Notes under the pieces: generated by a model
What the model was told of the DNA's origin: nothing
The model's input: the letters and a program-made list of their open reading frames with translations, nothing else
Database searches by the model: none
NCBI RefSeq assembly: GCF_003367475.1
Contig: NZ_QRHA01000014.1
Location: 1 to 64,000 of the forward strand
Direction: 5' to 3'
Origin: Alteromonas aestuariivivens
Lineage (GTDB): Bacteria; Pseudomonadota; Gammaproteobacteria; Enterobacterales; Alteromonadaceae
Length of the DNA stretch: 64,000 bases
Translations under genes and position numbers: made by a program
Part shown: in pieces, positions 44,186 to 54,251 of the stretch
How positions within the stretch are numbered: the stretch's first letter is position 1
Layout: every line of letters begins with the position of its first letter

Positions 44186-45136
44186 ATGAGCATGTTTTGG
44201 ACAATTTGGATCTCAGTTATCACATTGGGCTCCATTATCGGGTGCTTTTTCCTGTTACGCTGGTGTTTGTCTAATTTCACCGGTGTAACGGAAGGCGAAT
44301 CCATGGGCCACGAATTTGACGGAATTGAGGAAATCAACAACCCTCTGCCCAAATGGTGGACCATTTTGTTTTACATTTGTATTGTGTGGGGGTTCCTGTA
44401 CCTTGCCTTATATCCGGGCTTAGGTGCATTCCAGGGCTTCCTGGGCTGGAAAAGCTCCAATCAGGGCATTACCACGCTTGAGGAATCCCGTGACGCCCGT
44501 GTGCAGGCCAAGGAAGCCGGTATGCTGGTTCAATACGACCGTGAACTGGATATGGCTGCAGAAAAATTCGATCCGATTTTCGCAGCCTACGCCGCAGTTC
44601 CGGTAGAAGAATTGGCAAGGGATCCTGAAGCAGTAAAAGTAGGTCAACGTTTGTTCCTGCAGAACTGTTCCCAGTGTCACGGTTCCGACGCCCGTGGTCA
44701 AAACGGTGGTTTCCCCAACCTCACTGATAACGACTGGTTATACGGTGGCAGCGGTGCCAAGATTGTTGAAACCCTGACGCTGGGGCGCAAAGCGGCAATG
44801 CCAGCATGGTTTGACGCAATGGGTGAACAGGGCATCAAGGAAACCGTAGCTTATGTGCTGAGCCTGAGCGGGCGAGAAGTAGACGCAGACCTAGCCTCTT
44901 CCGGCAAAACCCGGTTTGCGGCCTGTGCAGCGTGTCATGGAATGGACGGAAAAGGTAACCAGGCACTGGGCGCTCCAAACCTGACCGACGAAATCTGGTT
45001 ATACGGTGGCAGCGAGCGCGCGGTTACCGAAACCCTGACTTACGGTCGCAATGGAGTTATGCCATCATTCAAGAATACGTTGGGTGATGACAAGATCCAC
45101 GTGGTTGCAGCTTACGTTTACAGTCTTTCAAACTAA
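44186..45136 (+). CDS. ccoP: cbb3 cytochrome oxidase di-heme subunit
   Basis: This 316-residue protein has two N-terminal helices, the H-E-F-D-G-I-E-E-x-N-N-P-L-P motif of CcoP and two c-heme sites, C-S-Q-C-H (161-165) and C-A-A-C-H (247-251), with Met ligands in A-A-M-P-A-W and G-V-M-P-S-F. It receives electrons from the bc1 complex or soluble cytochromes. I take ATG 44186, after AGGAG; a longer frame reaches into ccoQ and is a shadow. Confidence 0.96.
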   Translation: MSMFWTIWISVITLGSIIGCFFLLRWCLSNFTGVTEGESMGHEFDGIEEINNPLPKWWTILFYICIVWGFLYLALYPGLGAFQGFLGWKSSNQGITTLEESRDARVQAKEAGMLVQYDRELDMAAEKFDPIFAAYAAVPVEELARDPEAVKVGQRLFLQNCSQCHGSDARGQNGGFPNLTDNDWLYGGSGAKIVETLTLGRKAAMPAWFDAMGEQGIKETVAYVLSLSGREVDADLASSGKTRFAACAACHGMDGKGNQALGAPNLTDEIWLYGGSERAVTETLTYGRNGVMPSFKNTLGDDKIHVVAAYVYSLSN

Positions 45137-45151
45137 AAGCACGCCGTCACG

Positions 45152-45181
45152 AAAAAAGCCTCGTTTATACGGGGCTTTTTT
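45152..45181 (+). terminator. Rho-independent terminator after ccoP
   Basis: AAAAAGCCTCGT pairs with ACGGGGCTTTTT around TTAT and ends in six T. It separates ccoNOQP from the assembly genes. Confidence 0.9.
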
Positions 45182-45275
45182 ATGCGAGAATAGGCGCTGT
45201 GCCCTGCTCTTCCATAAACACCTGAGCTAAGCACAGTAATTACAGCAGTTGCCCTTCCGGCAGGATACGAAGTCT

Positions 45276-45755
45276 ATGAATACCCCTTGGTACAAACAAT
45301 TCTGGCCCTGGTTTTTGATCACCATCCCGGTGGTTTCATTTACTATGGGATTTGTGATGCTACATTTGGCAACCAGTACCGAAAACAGTCTGGTTGTTGA
45401 TGACTACTACAAGGAAGGCAAAGCCATCAATGCCCGGCTCGATAAAGTCGAGCAGGCGAAAAGACTGGGCATTACCACCGACCTCACCATTGAAGACGGT
45501 TCAATTGCGCTCAAATTCCATTCAGGGATCCCGGCAGACGGCGAGGCGTTAAAACTCAGATTTTATCATGTCACACTGGCTGACCAGGACACCAGCGTGA
45601 TGCTTACACGCGATGCCCAGGGTATTTACCGCGGCTTCAGTGAAAGGAATTTGTCCGGTAAATGGCAGCTTTCCCTAACGCCAATGGATGAGAACTGGAA
45701 AATCCAGAAAACTCTCAACCTTCCCTATTCCGGTGTGATTAAATTTAACCCCTGA
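45276..45755 (+). CDS. ccoH: FixH/CcoH-family assembly protein
   Basis: This 159-residue protein has one N-terminal helix (about 10-32) and a periplasmic FixH domain with V-V-D-D-Y-Y-K-E-G-K-A-I-N, the family signature. CcoH/FixH stabilises the cbb3 subcomplexes during assembly. ATG 45276 is used because family members start shortly before the W-Y-K-Q-F-W-P-W-F segment. It precedes ccoI by three bases. A ccoG (rdxA) gene, often found here, is absent from this cluster. Confidence 0.88.
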   Translation: MNTPWYKQFWPWFLITIPVVSFTMGFVMLHLATSTENSLVVDDYYKEGKAINARLDKVEQAKRLGITTDLTIEDGSIALKFHSGIPADGEALKLRFYHVTLADQDTSVMLTRDAQGIYRGFSERNLSGKWQLSLTPMDENWKIQKTLNLPYSGVIKFNP

Positions 45756-45758
45756 TTT

Positions 45759-48134
45759 ATGTCTGAGCATCCCCGTTGTTACCACTGCGGTCTGCCAAAC
45801 GCTGAGCCAGACCTTTACCAAACGCAGATTCTGGGTCAAATGCGTGCCATGTGCTGCCCCGGTTGTCTGGCAGTGGCCCAGGCTATTGTCGATAACGGCC
45901 TGCAGGACTATTACCAATTTCGCACTGAACCGGCACTTAAAGGTGATCAGGAGCTAAACGAAACCCTGAGTAAACTGGCGGTATACGATGATCCCGCCCT
46001 GCAGGAGGAATTCGTATTTGACGAGGGCAAACACCGTCAGATACAGCTGACTTTGGAAGGCATTACCTGCGCGGCCTGTGGCTGGCTGATTGAAAAGCAG
46101 ATGGCAAAAATTGATGGCATACACCAGATTGCCGTCAACGTAGCGGAAAGGCGGGCTTCGGTGTCATGGTCACCAGACACAATTCAGCTCAGTCAAATCC
46201 TTGCCAGCCTCAAGCGTATCGGCTACCAGGGGCTGCCTTTTCACCCGGATCAGCACGAAGCTTCGTACAAAGCGGAGCAAAAACGTTACCTCAAGCGGCT
46301 GGGGCTCGCCGGCCTGATGACCATGCAGGTAATGATGCTGATGGCCGGCCTGTATTTTGACTGGTTCGGTAATATAGAGCATGAGACCAGGCAGTATTTT
46401 CATTGGGTGGCACTGGTTCTCACCACCCCAGTGGTGCTGTATTCGGGGAGCGTTTTCTATCTGGGTGCACTCAAGGCACTCAGTGCCAGGACCGTCAATA
46501 TGGATGTACCCGTAACTCTGGCCGTATTCGGCACCTACGCTGCCGGGATCAAAGCAACGATTCTCGAACAGGGCACGGTGTATTTTGAATCCATTTGCAT
46601 GTTTATTTTTCTGTTGCTACTGAGCCGGTTCCTTGAACACAGAAGCCGTCATCGTGCCGCGCAGATTTCTGCCAACATGATGCAGTACATTCCGGTAACC
46701 GCCAATGTACTGGGAGACGACCAATCCTTGCAGAGCTGTCTGGCCAAAACCTTACAGCCCGGGCAACGGGTCATTGTAAAAGCAGGCGAAACTGTTCCGG
46801 TAGATGGCAAAGTAATGGAAGGCGAATCTAAAGTCGATGAATCGATGTTAACCGGTGAATTCGACCCGGTCACCAAGCGTGGCGGTGATACCGTATTCGG
46901 CGGTACCGTCAATCAGGCCGGCAGTCTGGTTGTAGAAGTAACCCAGACACTCAAACATTCTCTGGTCAATCAAATCATTCGGTTACAAACCACCGCCATG
47001 GCCAGCAAACCCAAGGTTGCACAGATGGCCGACCGGGTTTCCCGCTACTTCGTAGTGGCGGTATTGCTGATTGCCATTGCAACGTTTGCATACTGGTACT
47101 GGCAGGGTAATGAACAGGCTTTTTGGATCACTATAGCCGTGCTGGTCGCAACCTGCCCTTGCGCTCTTGGGCTTGCCACACCCTCAGCATTAACCTGTGC
47201 CATGGCCAGGCTGAACCGCCAGGGCGTATTGCTTAAACGTGCCGATGCACTGGAACAGCTGGTGACCATTGACACGGTGGCGCTGGACAAAACCGGCACC
47301 CTGACAGAAGGCTCGTTTACGCTGGCAAACAGCTGGTATGCCGACCACCAGAACCCTGAATCCATGTTTGTTGTCGTTGCCAGCCTTGAAGCCCGTTCAG
47401 AGCACCCAATTTCCCGCGCATTCCATACAGACCGTTTAGCCCCGGTCAGTAACCTTTCCGTGGTGCCAGGATACGGCATTGAAGGTACTGTAAACGGTAC
47501 CCATTATCGTCTCGGTTCTGCCGCATTCATGTCTGCCCCCCTGCCTGAACCTGAATTCAGTGCCAACGTATTCCTGTCCAGCGAGCATGGCTGTGTCGCG
47601 GCATTTGAGGTGTCCGATGTGGTCAAACCGGATACTTTGCAGACACTGCGCCAGCTAAACGACAAACATCTGATAATTCTTTCCGGTGACCACCAGAAAC
47701 ATGTTTCTGCACTGGCAGCCCAACTCGGCATCCAACAGGCAGTAGGGGGGTGTACACCAGAAGGCAAACTCGCTGAAGTCAAAGCCATGCAACAACAGGG
47801 AAAAAGTGTGATGATGCTTGGTGATGGTATTAATGACGCTCCTGTGCTGGCCCAGGCAGACATTTCTGTAGCTGTGTGTAACGCTACCGACGTTGCCAAA
47901 AGTGCTGCGGATGTCATTCTGCTCGGTGATCGGCTTGGTAATTTACCCCACCTGTTTACACTTGCACGGGGTACCCGGGCAGTTATCCGGCAAAACATGC
48001 TTTGGGCACTGGGTTATAATGCCCTGGTACTGCCGTTTGCCGTAAGCGGTATTCTCACACCGTGGATGGCAGTGGTAGGCATGTCACTTAGCAGCATTAT
48101 TGTTGTTACCAATTCCACAAGACTTCTTAAATAG
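45759..48134 (+). CDS. ccoI: Copper-transporting P-type ATPase for cbb3 assembly
   Basis: This 791-residue P1B-ATPase starts with an extra Cys-rich metal domain (R-C-Y-H-C-G-L-P and C-C-P-G-C). A heavy-metal-associated domain follows with I-T-C-A-A-C-G-W, then eight helices, the C-P-C-A-L-G-L-A motif, phosphorylation site D-K-T-G-T-L-T and G-D-G-I-N-D-A-P. The long Cys-rich N-terminus is typical of CcoI/FixI, which exports copper for the CuB centre. It overlaps functionally with ccoH and ccoS. Confidence 0.95.
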   Translation: MSEHPRCYHCGLPNAEPDLYQTQILGQMRAMCCPGCLAVAQAIVDNGLQDYYQFRTEPALKGDQELNETLSKLAVYDDPALQEEFVFDEGKHRQIQLTLEGITCAACGWLIEKQMAKIDGIHQIAVNVAERRASVSWSPDTIQLSQILASLKRIGYQGLPFHPDQHEASYKAEQKRYLKRLGLAGLMTMQVMMLMAGLYFDWFGNIEHETRQYFHWVALVLTTPVVLYSGSVFYLGALKALSARTVNMDVPVTLAVFGTYAAGIKATILEQGTVYFESICMFIFLLLLSRFLEHRSRHRAAQISANMMQYIPVTANVLGDDQSLQSCLAKTLQPGQRVIVKAGETVPVDGKVMEGESKVDESMLTGEFDPVTKRGGDTVFGGTVNQAGSLVVEVTQTLKHSLVNQIIRLQTTAMASKPKVAQMADRVSRYFVVAVLLIAIATFAYWYWQGNEQAFWITIAVLVATCPCALGLATPSALTCAMARLNRQGVLLKRADALEQLVTIDTVALDKTGTLTEGSFTLANSWYADHQNPESMFVVVASLEARSEHPISRAFHTDRLAPVSNLSVVPGYGIEGTVNGTHYRLGSAAFMSAPLPEPEFSANVFLSSEHGCVAAFEVSDVVKPDTLQTLRQLNDKHLIILSGDHQKHVSALAAQLGIQQAVGGCTPEGKLAEVKAMQQQGKSVMMLGDGINDAPVLAQADISVAVCNATDVAKSAADVILLGDRLGNLPHLFTLARGTRAVIRQNMLWALGYNALVLPFAVSGILTPWMAVVGMSLSSIIVVTNSTRLLK

Positions 48135-48142
48135 GTGGTTGT

Positions 48143-48334
48143 ATGAGCATAATTTATGTACTGATCCCTTTGGCGGTGCTCATTGTTGCCATCGCCATCG
48201 GCGTATTTTTCTGGGCAGTGAAATCCAATCAGTTCGAAGATTTGGATCGCCAGGGTTACAGCATTTTGTTCGATGACGATTTGCCACCAAAAGAAAAGAA
48301 ACTGGCAGAGCAGCGCAAGGCCAAGGATGACTGA
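48143..48334 (+). CDS. ccoS: cbb3 oxidase maturation protein CcoS
   Basis: This 63-residue protein has one membrane helix (about 4-27) and the CcoS signature W-A-V-K-S-N-Q-F-E-D-L-D, followed by an acidic-basic tail. CcoS is needed to insert heme b and copper into CcoN. It ends inside the start of the next gene (8-base overlap). Confidence 0.94.
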   Translation: MSIIYVLIPLAVLIVAIAIGVFFWAVKSNQFEDLDRQGYSILFDDDLPPKEKKLAEQRKAKDD

Positions 48335-48992
48335 TTTTAATGCGCTGTCGGCGCTGCTCGTTGGCCTCGCGGGCGGTGTGCATTGTGTAGGTATGTGTGG
48401 TGGTATCGTCGGCGCATTTAAACTCGCCTCTCCCCCAGGCCAGCCACAATGGCCTTATGCCGCAGGCTACAATATTGGGCGCATCGCAAGTTACACACTG
48501 GCCGGCGGCATTACTGGCGCGCTCGGACAGATCACAACCTCCGGGCTGCCCAACGCCAGCGCATTATTACAATTGCTCAGTGCCCTCATGCTGATTGCCC
48601 TGAGCGCTTACCTTGGACAATGGTGGCAAGGGTTACAGAAACTTGAGCAGTTTGGCCACAGGTTATGGCGATACATTCAACCGGTATCCAAGCGCTTTCT
48701 GCCGTTTCGTTCTCCGCTTCAGGCGATACCCTACGGTATGATCTGGGGCTGGCTGCCCTGCGGCCTTGTCTATTCCACATTAACCTGGTCTCTGGCGTCT
48801 GGCAGCGCTGCGCAGGGGGCCACCCTGATGCTGTTTTTTGGACTCGGCACCCTGCCAACCCTTTTAGCCGCAAACTGGGGTTTCAAATGGCTGGTTGCCG
48901 GTTTACAAAGCCCGCGAACCCGCAGGGGTATCTCCGGCGTTTTACTGGCATATGCGGTGTTTCTCATGTATCGTGCGGCTTTAACGTTCTAA
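48327..48992 (+). CDS. SafE/DsbD-like membrane transporter (cytochrome c oxidase locus)
   Basis: This 221-residue protein has six helices and the H-C-V-G-M-C-G-G motif at its N-terminus, with [10 protein letters not shown] later. This is the sulfite-exporter TauE/SafE type found in many cbb3 loci. The Cys/His/Met motifs suggest handling of copper or thiol electrons, but the exact role is not established. AAGG lies six bases before ATG 48327. A longer upstream frame shadows ccoS. Confidence 0.85.
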   Translation: MTDFNALSALLVGLAGGVHCVGMCGGIVGAFKLASPPGQPQWPYAAGYNIGRIASYTLAGGITGALGQITTSGLPNASALLQLLSALMLIALSAYLGQWWQGLQKLEQFGHRLWRYIQPVSKRFLPFRSPLQAIPYGMIWGWLPCGLVYSTLTWSLASGSAAQGATLMLFFGLGTLPTLLAANWGFKWLVAGLQSPRTRRGISGVLLAYAVFLMYRAALTF

Positions 48993-49017
48993 CTTTCTTT
49001 GGCTTGATTTTACCACT

Positions 49018-49752
49018 ATGTCTAACCCTTCTCCCTACGCCATACATTGCCAGAATTGCAGCTTCAGTCATCTGTGCCTGCCGGTTGCCCTGAGTAAAAA
49101 CGAAGTGGAGTCCCTTGATGACATAGTTGAGCGAAAGAAGCCACTGCAAAAAAACGATACGCTTGTGAGTTCCGGTGAACCCTTTCATTCCCTGTATGCA
49201 GTGCGGTCCGGATCGTTCAAGTCGTTCGTCTGTGACAAAAGTGGTGAAGAGCAAATTGTCGGGTTTCACTTTCCCGGCGACATCATCGGATTTGACGCAC
49301 TGCGCGAAAACCAGCACCAAAGTTACACACAGGCACTTGAAACCGCTATGGTATGTGAGTTGCCCTACGACACCCTGGACAAAATGTCGATCCAGTTCCC
49401 AAAATTACGTCACCAAATCATGAGTTTTATGAGTGCTGAAATAAAGCAGGATCACGATTTGATGATGTTGCTGAACAAGCGCACAGCCGAAGAACGGCTG
49501 GCGTATTTTCTTGCGCACCTTTCCAAGCGCTTCGAAGAGAGAGGGTTTTCCCATCGTCAGTTTAACCTTACGATGACCCGTAACGAAATTGGTAACTATC
49601 TGGGCCTTACCGTTGAAACCATCAGCCGCCTTTTGACCCGCTTTCAAAAAGAAGGGTTGATTCAGGTGGAAGGTAAGCTGATTACCATCCTCGATTTTCA
49701 AGCCATGGACAACAAGCTGCAAAGCATGGACATTCGTGTCATGTGCGTATGA
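49018..49752 (+). CDS. fnr: FNR-family oxygen-sensing transcription regulator
   Basis: This 244-residue CRP/FNR protein has the N-terminal cluster ligands [10 protein letters not shown] and a fourth Cys in A-M-V-C-E-L. These four bind the oxygen-labile 4Fe-4S cluster. The C-terminal helix-turn-helix includes [11 protein letters not shown], and its E and S-R residues read TTGAT half-sites. It should activate cco, uspE and usp in this window. It follows the safE-like gene by 25 bases. Confidence 0.95.
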   Translation: MSNPSPYAIHCQNCSFSHLCLPVALSKNEVESLDDIVERKKPLQKNDTLVSSGEPFHSLYAVRSGSFKSFVCDKSGEEQIVGFHFPGDIIGFDALRENQHQSYTQALETAMVCELPYDTLDKMSIQFPKLRHQIMSFMSAEIKQDHDLMMLLNKRTAEERLAYFLAHLSKRFEERGFSHRQFNLTMTRNEIGNYLGLTVETISRLLTRFQKEGLIQVEGKLITILDFQAMDNKLQSMDIRVMCV

Positions 49753-49778
49753 TTGCCCTGCTCCATTCTTTAAGATAA

Positions 49779-49818
49779 TTGATCCAAAACAATCTCTTCG
49801 CTACCAAACAGGTATTAC
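49779..49818 (+). promoter_or_regulatory. Probable FNR box and promoter of uspE
   Basis: TTGAT-CCAA-AACAA (49779-49792) matches the FNR consensus in nine of ten positions. TATTAC (49813-49818) could serve as -10, placing the box near -40. The weaker -10 makes this less sure than the usp promoter. Confidence 0.5.
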
Positions 49819-49871
49819 ACTTAGTGATGCACTGAGTTTCACCGGGCGTTATTGTTTCGAGGAGATAAAAC

Positions 49872-50792
49872 ATGATCAACTATAACCACCTGTTGGCCGT
49901 CATTGACCCCGAGAGAGAATCGCAGCCTGCGTACGCACGAGCAATTGAACTGGCGGCCAAAACCAACGCTCAGGTCACCGCTATCATGGTGATTTACGAC
50001 CTCTCCTACGACATGACAACCATGCTTTCCGGCGACGAGCGGGAGGCCATGCGAGAAATAATAATCCGGGATCGGACAGACTGGCTGAAAAGTGAGTTGC
50101 GTAAACACGGCCAGGCACCTTATGAAGTGGTGGTACGCTGGAACAACCGTGCCTATGAGGCCATAATTCAGTGCGCCATCGAGCGTGACATCGATTTGGT
50201 GGTTAAAGCCACCCGCCCCCACAACGACTGGACATCCATGTTGTTTACGCCCACCGACTGGCACCTGCTGCGCAAATGCCCCTCTCCGGTATTACTGGTT
50301 AAAGACCAAGGCTGGCCGGAAAACGGTAACATTATTGCCGCCGTAAATGTAGGAACTGAGGACCGTGAACACGCGCAGTTGAACAACAAACTCACTGTGA
50401 TTGCCCAGGATTACGCCAGCCTGTTAAGCGGCACCGTGCACCTTGTCAATGCCTACCCAAGCACCCCGCTTAACATAGCCATTGAAGTCCCTGAATTTGA
50501 TCCGGAAAGTTATAACAATTCAGTACGTAACCACCATCAACAGGAAATGGACGCCCATGCCAAACGGTTTCACGTTTCTGCCGAATGTTGTTACGTAATT
50601 GAAGGAATGCCGGAAAAAGTCGTGCCTCAGGTAGCGCGAAAACTGGATGCAGAATTAGTAGTCATAGGCACGGTGGGGCGGGTTGGGATCTCGGCCGCGC
50701 TGATTGGCAACACCGCCGAACATGTGATTGACAATCTGGATTGCGACGTCTTAGCAATCAAACCAGATGGGTTTGAGTCACCTGTGCGCTAA
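49872..50792 (+). CDS. uspE: Tandem universal stress protein UspE
   Basis: This 306-residue protein is two UspA folds in series. The second ends with the ATP/G-loop-like V-I-G-T-V-G-R-V-G-I-S-A-A-L-I-G-N-T-A-E. Size and location directly behind fnr match uspE (ydaA). GGAG lies seven bases before the ATG. UspE helps survival and motility/adhesion in E. coli; the ligand is not known. Confidence 0.9.
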   Translation: MINYNHLLAVIDPERESQPAYARAIELAAKTNAQVTAIMVIYDLSYDMTTMLSGDEREAMREIIIRDRTDWLKSELRKHGQAPYEVVVRWNNRAYEAIIQCAIERDIDLVVKATRPHNDWTSMLFTPTDWHLLRKCPSPVLLVKDQGWPENGNIIAAVNVGTEDREHAQLNNKLTVIAQDYASLLSGTVHLVNAYPSTPLNIAIEVPEFDPESYNNSVRNHHQQEMDAHAKRFHVSAECCYVIEGMPEKVVPQVARKLDAELVVIGTVGRVGISAALIGNTAEHVIDNLDCDVLAIKPDGFESPVR

Positions 50793-50840
50793 CCTAGAAG
50801 CAATATATCAACAAAGTTGCCATTGCCGCGGCAAGAAAGG

Positions 50841-50869
50841 TGACGGCATACCTGCAGCTTTTGTATAAT
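50841..50869 (+). promoter_or_regulatory. Sigma-70 type promoter of ttcA
   Basis: A perfect -10 TATAAT (50864-50869) lies about 17-18 bases after TGACGG (50841-50846), a partial -35. The predicted start is close to 50876, giving a leader of about 28 bases. Confidence 0.55.
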
Positions 50870-50903
50870 ATCGGCTTTAAGTCAGCCACACTGTAGTTTG
50901 CCA

Positions 50904-51845
50904 ATGAATCATCAAGCCTTATCCACACCAACACCCACCGACGCTGCATCAAAAAGCAAGCAGAAATACAGCTTTAACAAACTGCAAAAGCGTTTGCGCA
51001 GGAATGTAGGTAAGGCAATAGACGATTTTTCGATGATTGAAGCAAACGATAAGGTAATGGTGTGTCTGTCGGGTGGCAAGGACAGTTACACCCTGCTTGA
51101 TATTCTCCTGTTTTTGAAAAAAATCGCTCCAATCCACTTTGATATTGTCGCGGTGAACCTCGACCAGAAACAACCGGGTTTCCCTGAGCACGTACTACCA
51201 GAATATCTCGACAGCATCGGCGTTGAATACAAAATCGTCGAGGAAGACACCTACTCCATCGTTAAAGACAAAATTCCCGAAGGCAAAACCACATGCTCGT
51301 TGTGTTCCCGTTTACGCCGAGGGATCCTTTACCGTACCGCTAAAGAAATGGGGGCGACCAAGATTGCCCTCGGTCACCATCGCGACGACATGCTGGAAAC
51401 CCTGTTCCTCAACATGTTTCATGGCGGGAAGCTCAAGTCCATGCCGCCAAAGCTGGTCAGCGACAATGGCGAGCACATTGTTATTCGGCCGCTGGCATAT
51501 TGCAGTGAAAAAGACATTGAAAAGTACGCCCAGGCGGCTGAATTTCCAATCATTCCCTGTAATCTGTGCGGCTCCCAGGAGAATTTGCAGCGTCAGAATA
51601 TCAAACATATGTTGCAGGACTGGGGCAAGCGTTACCCTGGTCGGATTGAATCCATGTTCCGGGCAATGCAAAATGTAACGCCTTCACACTTGGTTGACGG
51701 TAATCTGTATGACTTTAAAGGTATTACTACCAGTGACGGTCCGGTTACAGACGGTGACATTGGGTTTGACGCACCGGATCTGCCTTCCAGAGTGTTTGAA
51801 GAAGAAAGTGACCAAAGGGTGCAAATCATTAATTTAACGGAATAA
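50904..51845 (+). CDS. ttcA: tRNA 2-thiocytidine synthetase TtcA
   Basis: This 313-residue PP-loop enzyme has [10 protein letters not shown] and the cluster cysteines in [11 protein letters not shown], with a third Cys in I-P-C-N-L-C-G-S. TtcA thiolates cytidine 32 of some tRNAs using a 4Fe-4S cluster. The ATG at 50904 is preferred to TTG 50898. The order fnr-uspE-ttcA is conserved in gammaproteobacteria. Confidence 0.95.
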   Translation: MNHQALSTPTPTDAASKSKQKYSFNKLQKRLRRNVGKAIDDFSMIEANDKVMVCLSGGKDSYTLLDILLFLKKIAPIHFDIVAVNLDQKQPGFPEHVLPEYLDSIGVEYKIVEEDTYSIVKDKIPEGKTTCSLCSRLRRGILYRTAKEMGATKIALGHHRDDMLETLFLNMFHGGKLKSMPPKLVSDNGEHIVIRPLAYCSEKDIEKYAQAAEFPIIPCNLCGSQENLQRQNIKHMLQDWGKRYPGRIESMFRAMQNVTPSHLVDGNLYDFKGITTSDGPVTDGDIGFDAPDLPSRVFEEESDQRVQIINLTE

Positions 51846-51850
51846 TCAGC

Positions 51851-52744
51851 ATGAAAATAGGCATCGCACTGGGAGCTGGTGCTGCCCGGGGTTGGGCCCA
51901 TATGGGGGTCATTCAGGCGCTTGAAAAACTTGGCCTGCAAATCGATATCGTTGCCGGCTGCTCTATCGGCGCTTACGTTGGTGCCGCTTACTCAAGTGGC
52001 CGCCTCCAGGAACTCAAACAGTGGGCGTGTTCGCTTACGGAGTGGCAGGTGTTGTCACTGATGGGCGTAGGTTTACGTCGTGGTGGAATTGCCAGCGGTG
52101 AAAAAGTCTATCAGAAGCTCCAGCAGGAATTCTGCGCACCAACGTTTGAGGAAATGCAAAAAACCTTCGCCGTAGTGGCTACCGACCTAAATTCCGGTCG
52201 CGAGGTGACGTTCAGTTCCGGCGAAATTGGCAATTCCATCCAGGCTTCCTGTGCCATTCCCGGTCTTTTCAGCCCGGTTCGGTATGATGACCGCTGGCTC
52301 GTCGACGGGGCCGTTGTCAACCCGGTGCCGGTCAACCTTTGCCGTCAGATGGGGGCAGACTTCGTCATTGCGGTCAACCTGATTGCCGATTTCCGTCCGC
52401 AGCGGTCAGAGAAGCAAACGGAAGAGCATGAACAAATGCAAATCCAAACCGACGACTTTTTTACCAAGAGCCAGAATGTAGTGCGCCAGTGGTTTGCTGA
52501 CAGCAAGCCGTCAAAGGTCAATCCTCCGAGTATTCTGAGCGTGATGAGCAACTCGCTGGAGATTCTGCAGGCACGGGTAACACGGTCACGATTGGGTGGT
52601 GATCCGCCCGACATCCTGATTGAACCGCACCTGAATGATGTGGGCCCAATGGAATTCCACCGTGCCACCGAACTGGTGGAAAGAGGCGAAGCCACTATTG
52701 AGCGTTTGGCGCAGCAAATTCGCTATCAACTGCAACTCAACTAA
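51851..52744 (+). CDS. rssA: RssA-like patatin family protein
   Basis: This 297-residue cytoplasmic patatin-like protein has G-A-G-A-A-R-G-W-A-H (oxyanion hole), nucleophile elbow G-C-S-I-G and catalytic D-G-A in L-V-D-G-A-V-V-N-P. The dyad is intact. It resembles RssA, but the E. coli rssAB response-regulator partner is absent. It follows ttcA by five bases and is probably co-transcribed. Confidence 0.85.
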   Translation: MKIGIALGAGAARGWAHMGVIQALEKLGLQIDIVAGCSIGAYVGAAYSSGRLQELKQWACSLTEWQVLSLMGVGLRRGGIASGEKVYQKLQQEFCAPTFEEMQKTFAVVATDLNSGREVTFSSGEIGNSIQASCAIPGLFSPVRYDDRWLVDGAVVNPVPVNLCRQMGADFVIAVNLIADFRPQRSEKQTEEHEQMQIQTDDFFTKSQNVVRQWFADSKPSKVNPPSILSVMSNSLEILQARVTRSRLGGDPPDILIEPHLNDVGPMEFHRATELVERGEATIERLAQQIRYQLQLN

Positions 52745-52765
52745 CGCAAAATAACGTTAAACCTG

Positions 52766-52800
52766 AAAAACTGGCTGCTGTTGTCCATAAACTGCAGCCA
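52766..52800 (-). terminator. Terminator of the leftward DUF2987 operon
   Basis: TGGCTGC pairs with GCAGCCA. On the minus strand the stem is followed by GTTTTTC. It lies between rssA and the convergent DUF2987 gene. Confidence 0.6.
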
Positions 52801-52824
52801 ACTGCCACAATACTAAAATAGGCC

Positions 52825-53463
52825 CTAGTCCTTTGAGGCAATCGCAGTAATACGCAGTGGTGCCTGGGGTAATTCCAGCGGTTTACCCAGCTCCAGCCAA
52901 TTTTTATCCAGCAACAGAGTGCCCTTGTTCACCGCTGGTGCATTGTTCAACTTAACATCCAGATTTGGATCGGCGAAATGCACCATCAGGCCGTTAACCC
53001 TGGGCATCATAAAAGTTAAAAAACTGCCCATTTCATTGAAAAAAGCCTGATACTGTTGATAGAGAAATGCCAGTTCACTGGCGCTGTACTCGGTTTTCAG
53101 ATATTCGGGCCTGGTTTCAAGCTGTACCGACATGTCACAAACATTGGCCGCTTCCGCCAAATCGATACGTACTGCCGCGTCCGCCATTTTCAGTACTTTG
53201 TCGGAGGGTACGGTAAATCGTTGTTCTTCAGTGATATCGATTGGCAAGGTCTGCTTGTCTGTAACAATCTGAGCCTGGTTGATTCCACACAAACGCCCCT
53301 CTCCTACCCGCAGAAATCCGAACGCGAATTGCAAGGCGTTTACGTCCTCACCCTCAAGCTTTTTGACATGGCTGTAAAACCGGCTGTACTCAATATCAAT
53401 GGTTTCTGCCTGTACCGGGCAGCCAGCGAGCAGCCCTACAATGGCTATGAAGCGTTTCTTCAT
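52825..53463 (-). CDS. Exported DUF2987-family protein
   Basis: This 212-residue protein has a signal peptide (about 1-19, ending V-Q-A) and resembles the DUF2987 family of Alteromonadales and Vibrionales, whose function is unknown. Two Cys (R-L-C-G, N-V-C-D) may pair. Its start overlaps the bax stop codon by four bases (ATGA), so it is translated with the Bax-like hydrolase, pointing to an envelope role. The family call is from memory of its usual context. Confidence 0.7.
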   Translation of the reverse strand: MKKRFIAIVGLLAGCPVQAETIDIEYSRFYSHVKKLEGEDVNALQFAFGFLRVGEGRLCGINQAQIVTDKQTLPIDITEEQRFTVPSDKVLKMADAAVRIDLAEAANVCDMSVQLETRPEYLKTEYSASELAFLYQQYQAFFNEMGSFLTFMMPRVNGLMVHFADPNLDVKLNNAPAVNKGTLLLDKNWLELGKPLELPQAPLRITAIASKD

Positions 53464-54251
53464 TCGGAAAGGTACTCCTGATTAAATTGCATCATCGACT
53501 GCAATTCTTCTACATATGCAGCCCCACGCTCGGAATAGTTCATCAGTCCCTCTGCAAGGGCCTGACCGGTGATAGGCATCTGGTTTGCCCTGAGTGTGGC
53601 GCGGATCTGACGGAGGTCATGATAGGCCGGGTGCCGGTTAATGTTGCGCAAATAGGTGTAGGTTGCCCGGGACAAATTATCGAAGCGGGCAACTTCGTGA
53701 GAAGCACCATCACTGCGTTGCGCCGGAACAAAACCGCACCCCCGTTTAAAGCACCACATGCCAAAAAAATTGTAACCCTTCTGGGCAAAGCGGCTGGTTC
53801 CCCATGCAGATTCGTTCGCGGCCTGTGCCAATACCAGATTCACCGGAAGTATGTCTATTTTAGTCAGCAGTTCCTGGAGTTTATCGTCAAGATCCTGTTC
53901 ATCATCAATTTTGTATTCTTCACTCAACCAGGCAACCCGACGGAGGTCTTCACTGTTCAGCCTGCCCTCGCTGCTTAGCTGCCGACGCAGGGTCTGAACG
54001 TAATGACGCAATGACAACAGATACTCATTTTGCTTTTCCACTTCCGGCCTCAAATAGCGGAAAAAAGCACGTTTTTTTTCAGACACGTTCTTGATGGCCG
54101 CAAAATCAGGAACCGGCTTTTCAGCCTGCTCGGTCTCCGGGACCTCGAGAATATCCGGCTTCTGGGTAACAATGATCCAGGCGTTGATGACGATCACCGC
54201 CAATACGCCTAGCGTAATGAGTATAATCTTGCTGGTTTCCCGTTTATGCAT
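53460..54251 (-). CDS. bax: Bax-like glucosaminidase, membrane-anchored
   Basis: This 263-residue protein has an N-terminal anchor (about 8-28) and a C-terminal glucosaminidase domain (about 130-255) with A-Q-A-A-N-E-S-A-W-G-T-S, the catalytic Glu motif, and N-F-F-G-M-W-C-F. Enzymes of this family cut N-acetylglucosamine bonds in peptidoglycan. ATG 54251 is used because it leads straight into the anchor; it overlaps the previous gene by eight bases. Starts five codons earlier are possible. Confidence 0.82.
   Translation of the reverse strand: MHKRETSKIILITLGVLAVIVINAWIIVTQKPDILEVPETEQAEKPVPDFAAIKNVSEKKRAFFRYLRPEVEKQNEYLLSLRHYVQTLRRQLSSEGRLNSEDLRRVAWLSEEYKIDDEQDLDDKLQELLTKIDILPVNLVLAQAANESAWGTSRFAQKGYNFFGMWCFKRGCGFVPAQRSDGASHEVARFDNLSRATYTYLRNINRHPAYHDLRQIRATLRANQMPITGQALAEGLMNYSERGAAYVEELQSMMQFNQEYLSE

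Noticed and set aside
50823-50834. Palindrome TTGCCGCGGCAA upstream of ttcA
   Set aside because: It is short and GC-rich, with no repeat elsewhere in view and no clear relation to the promoter at 50841-50869.
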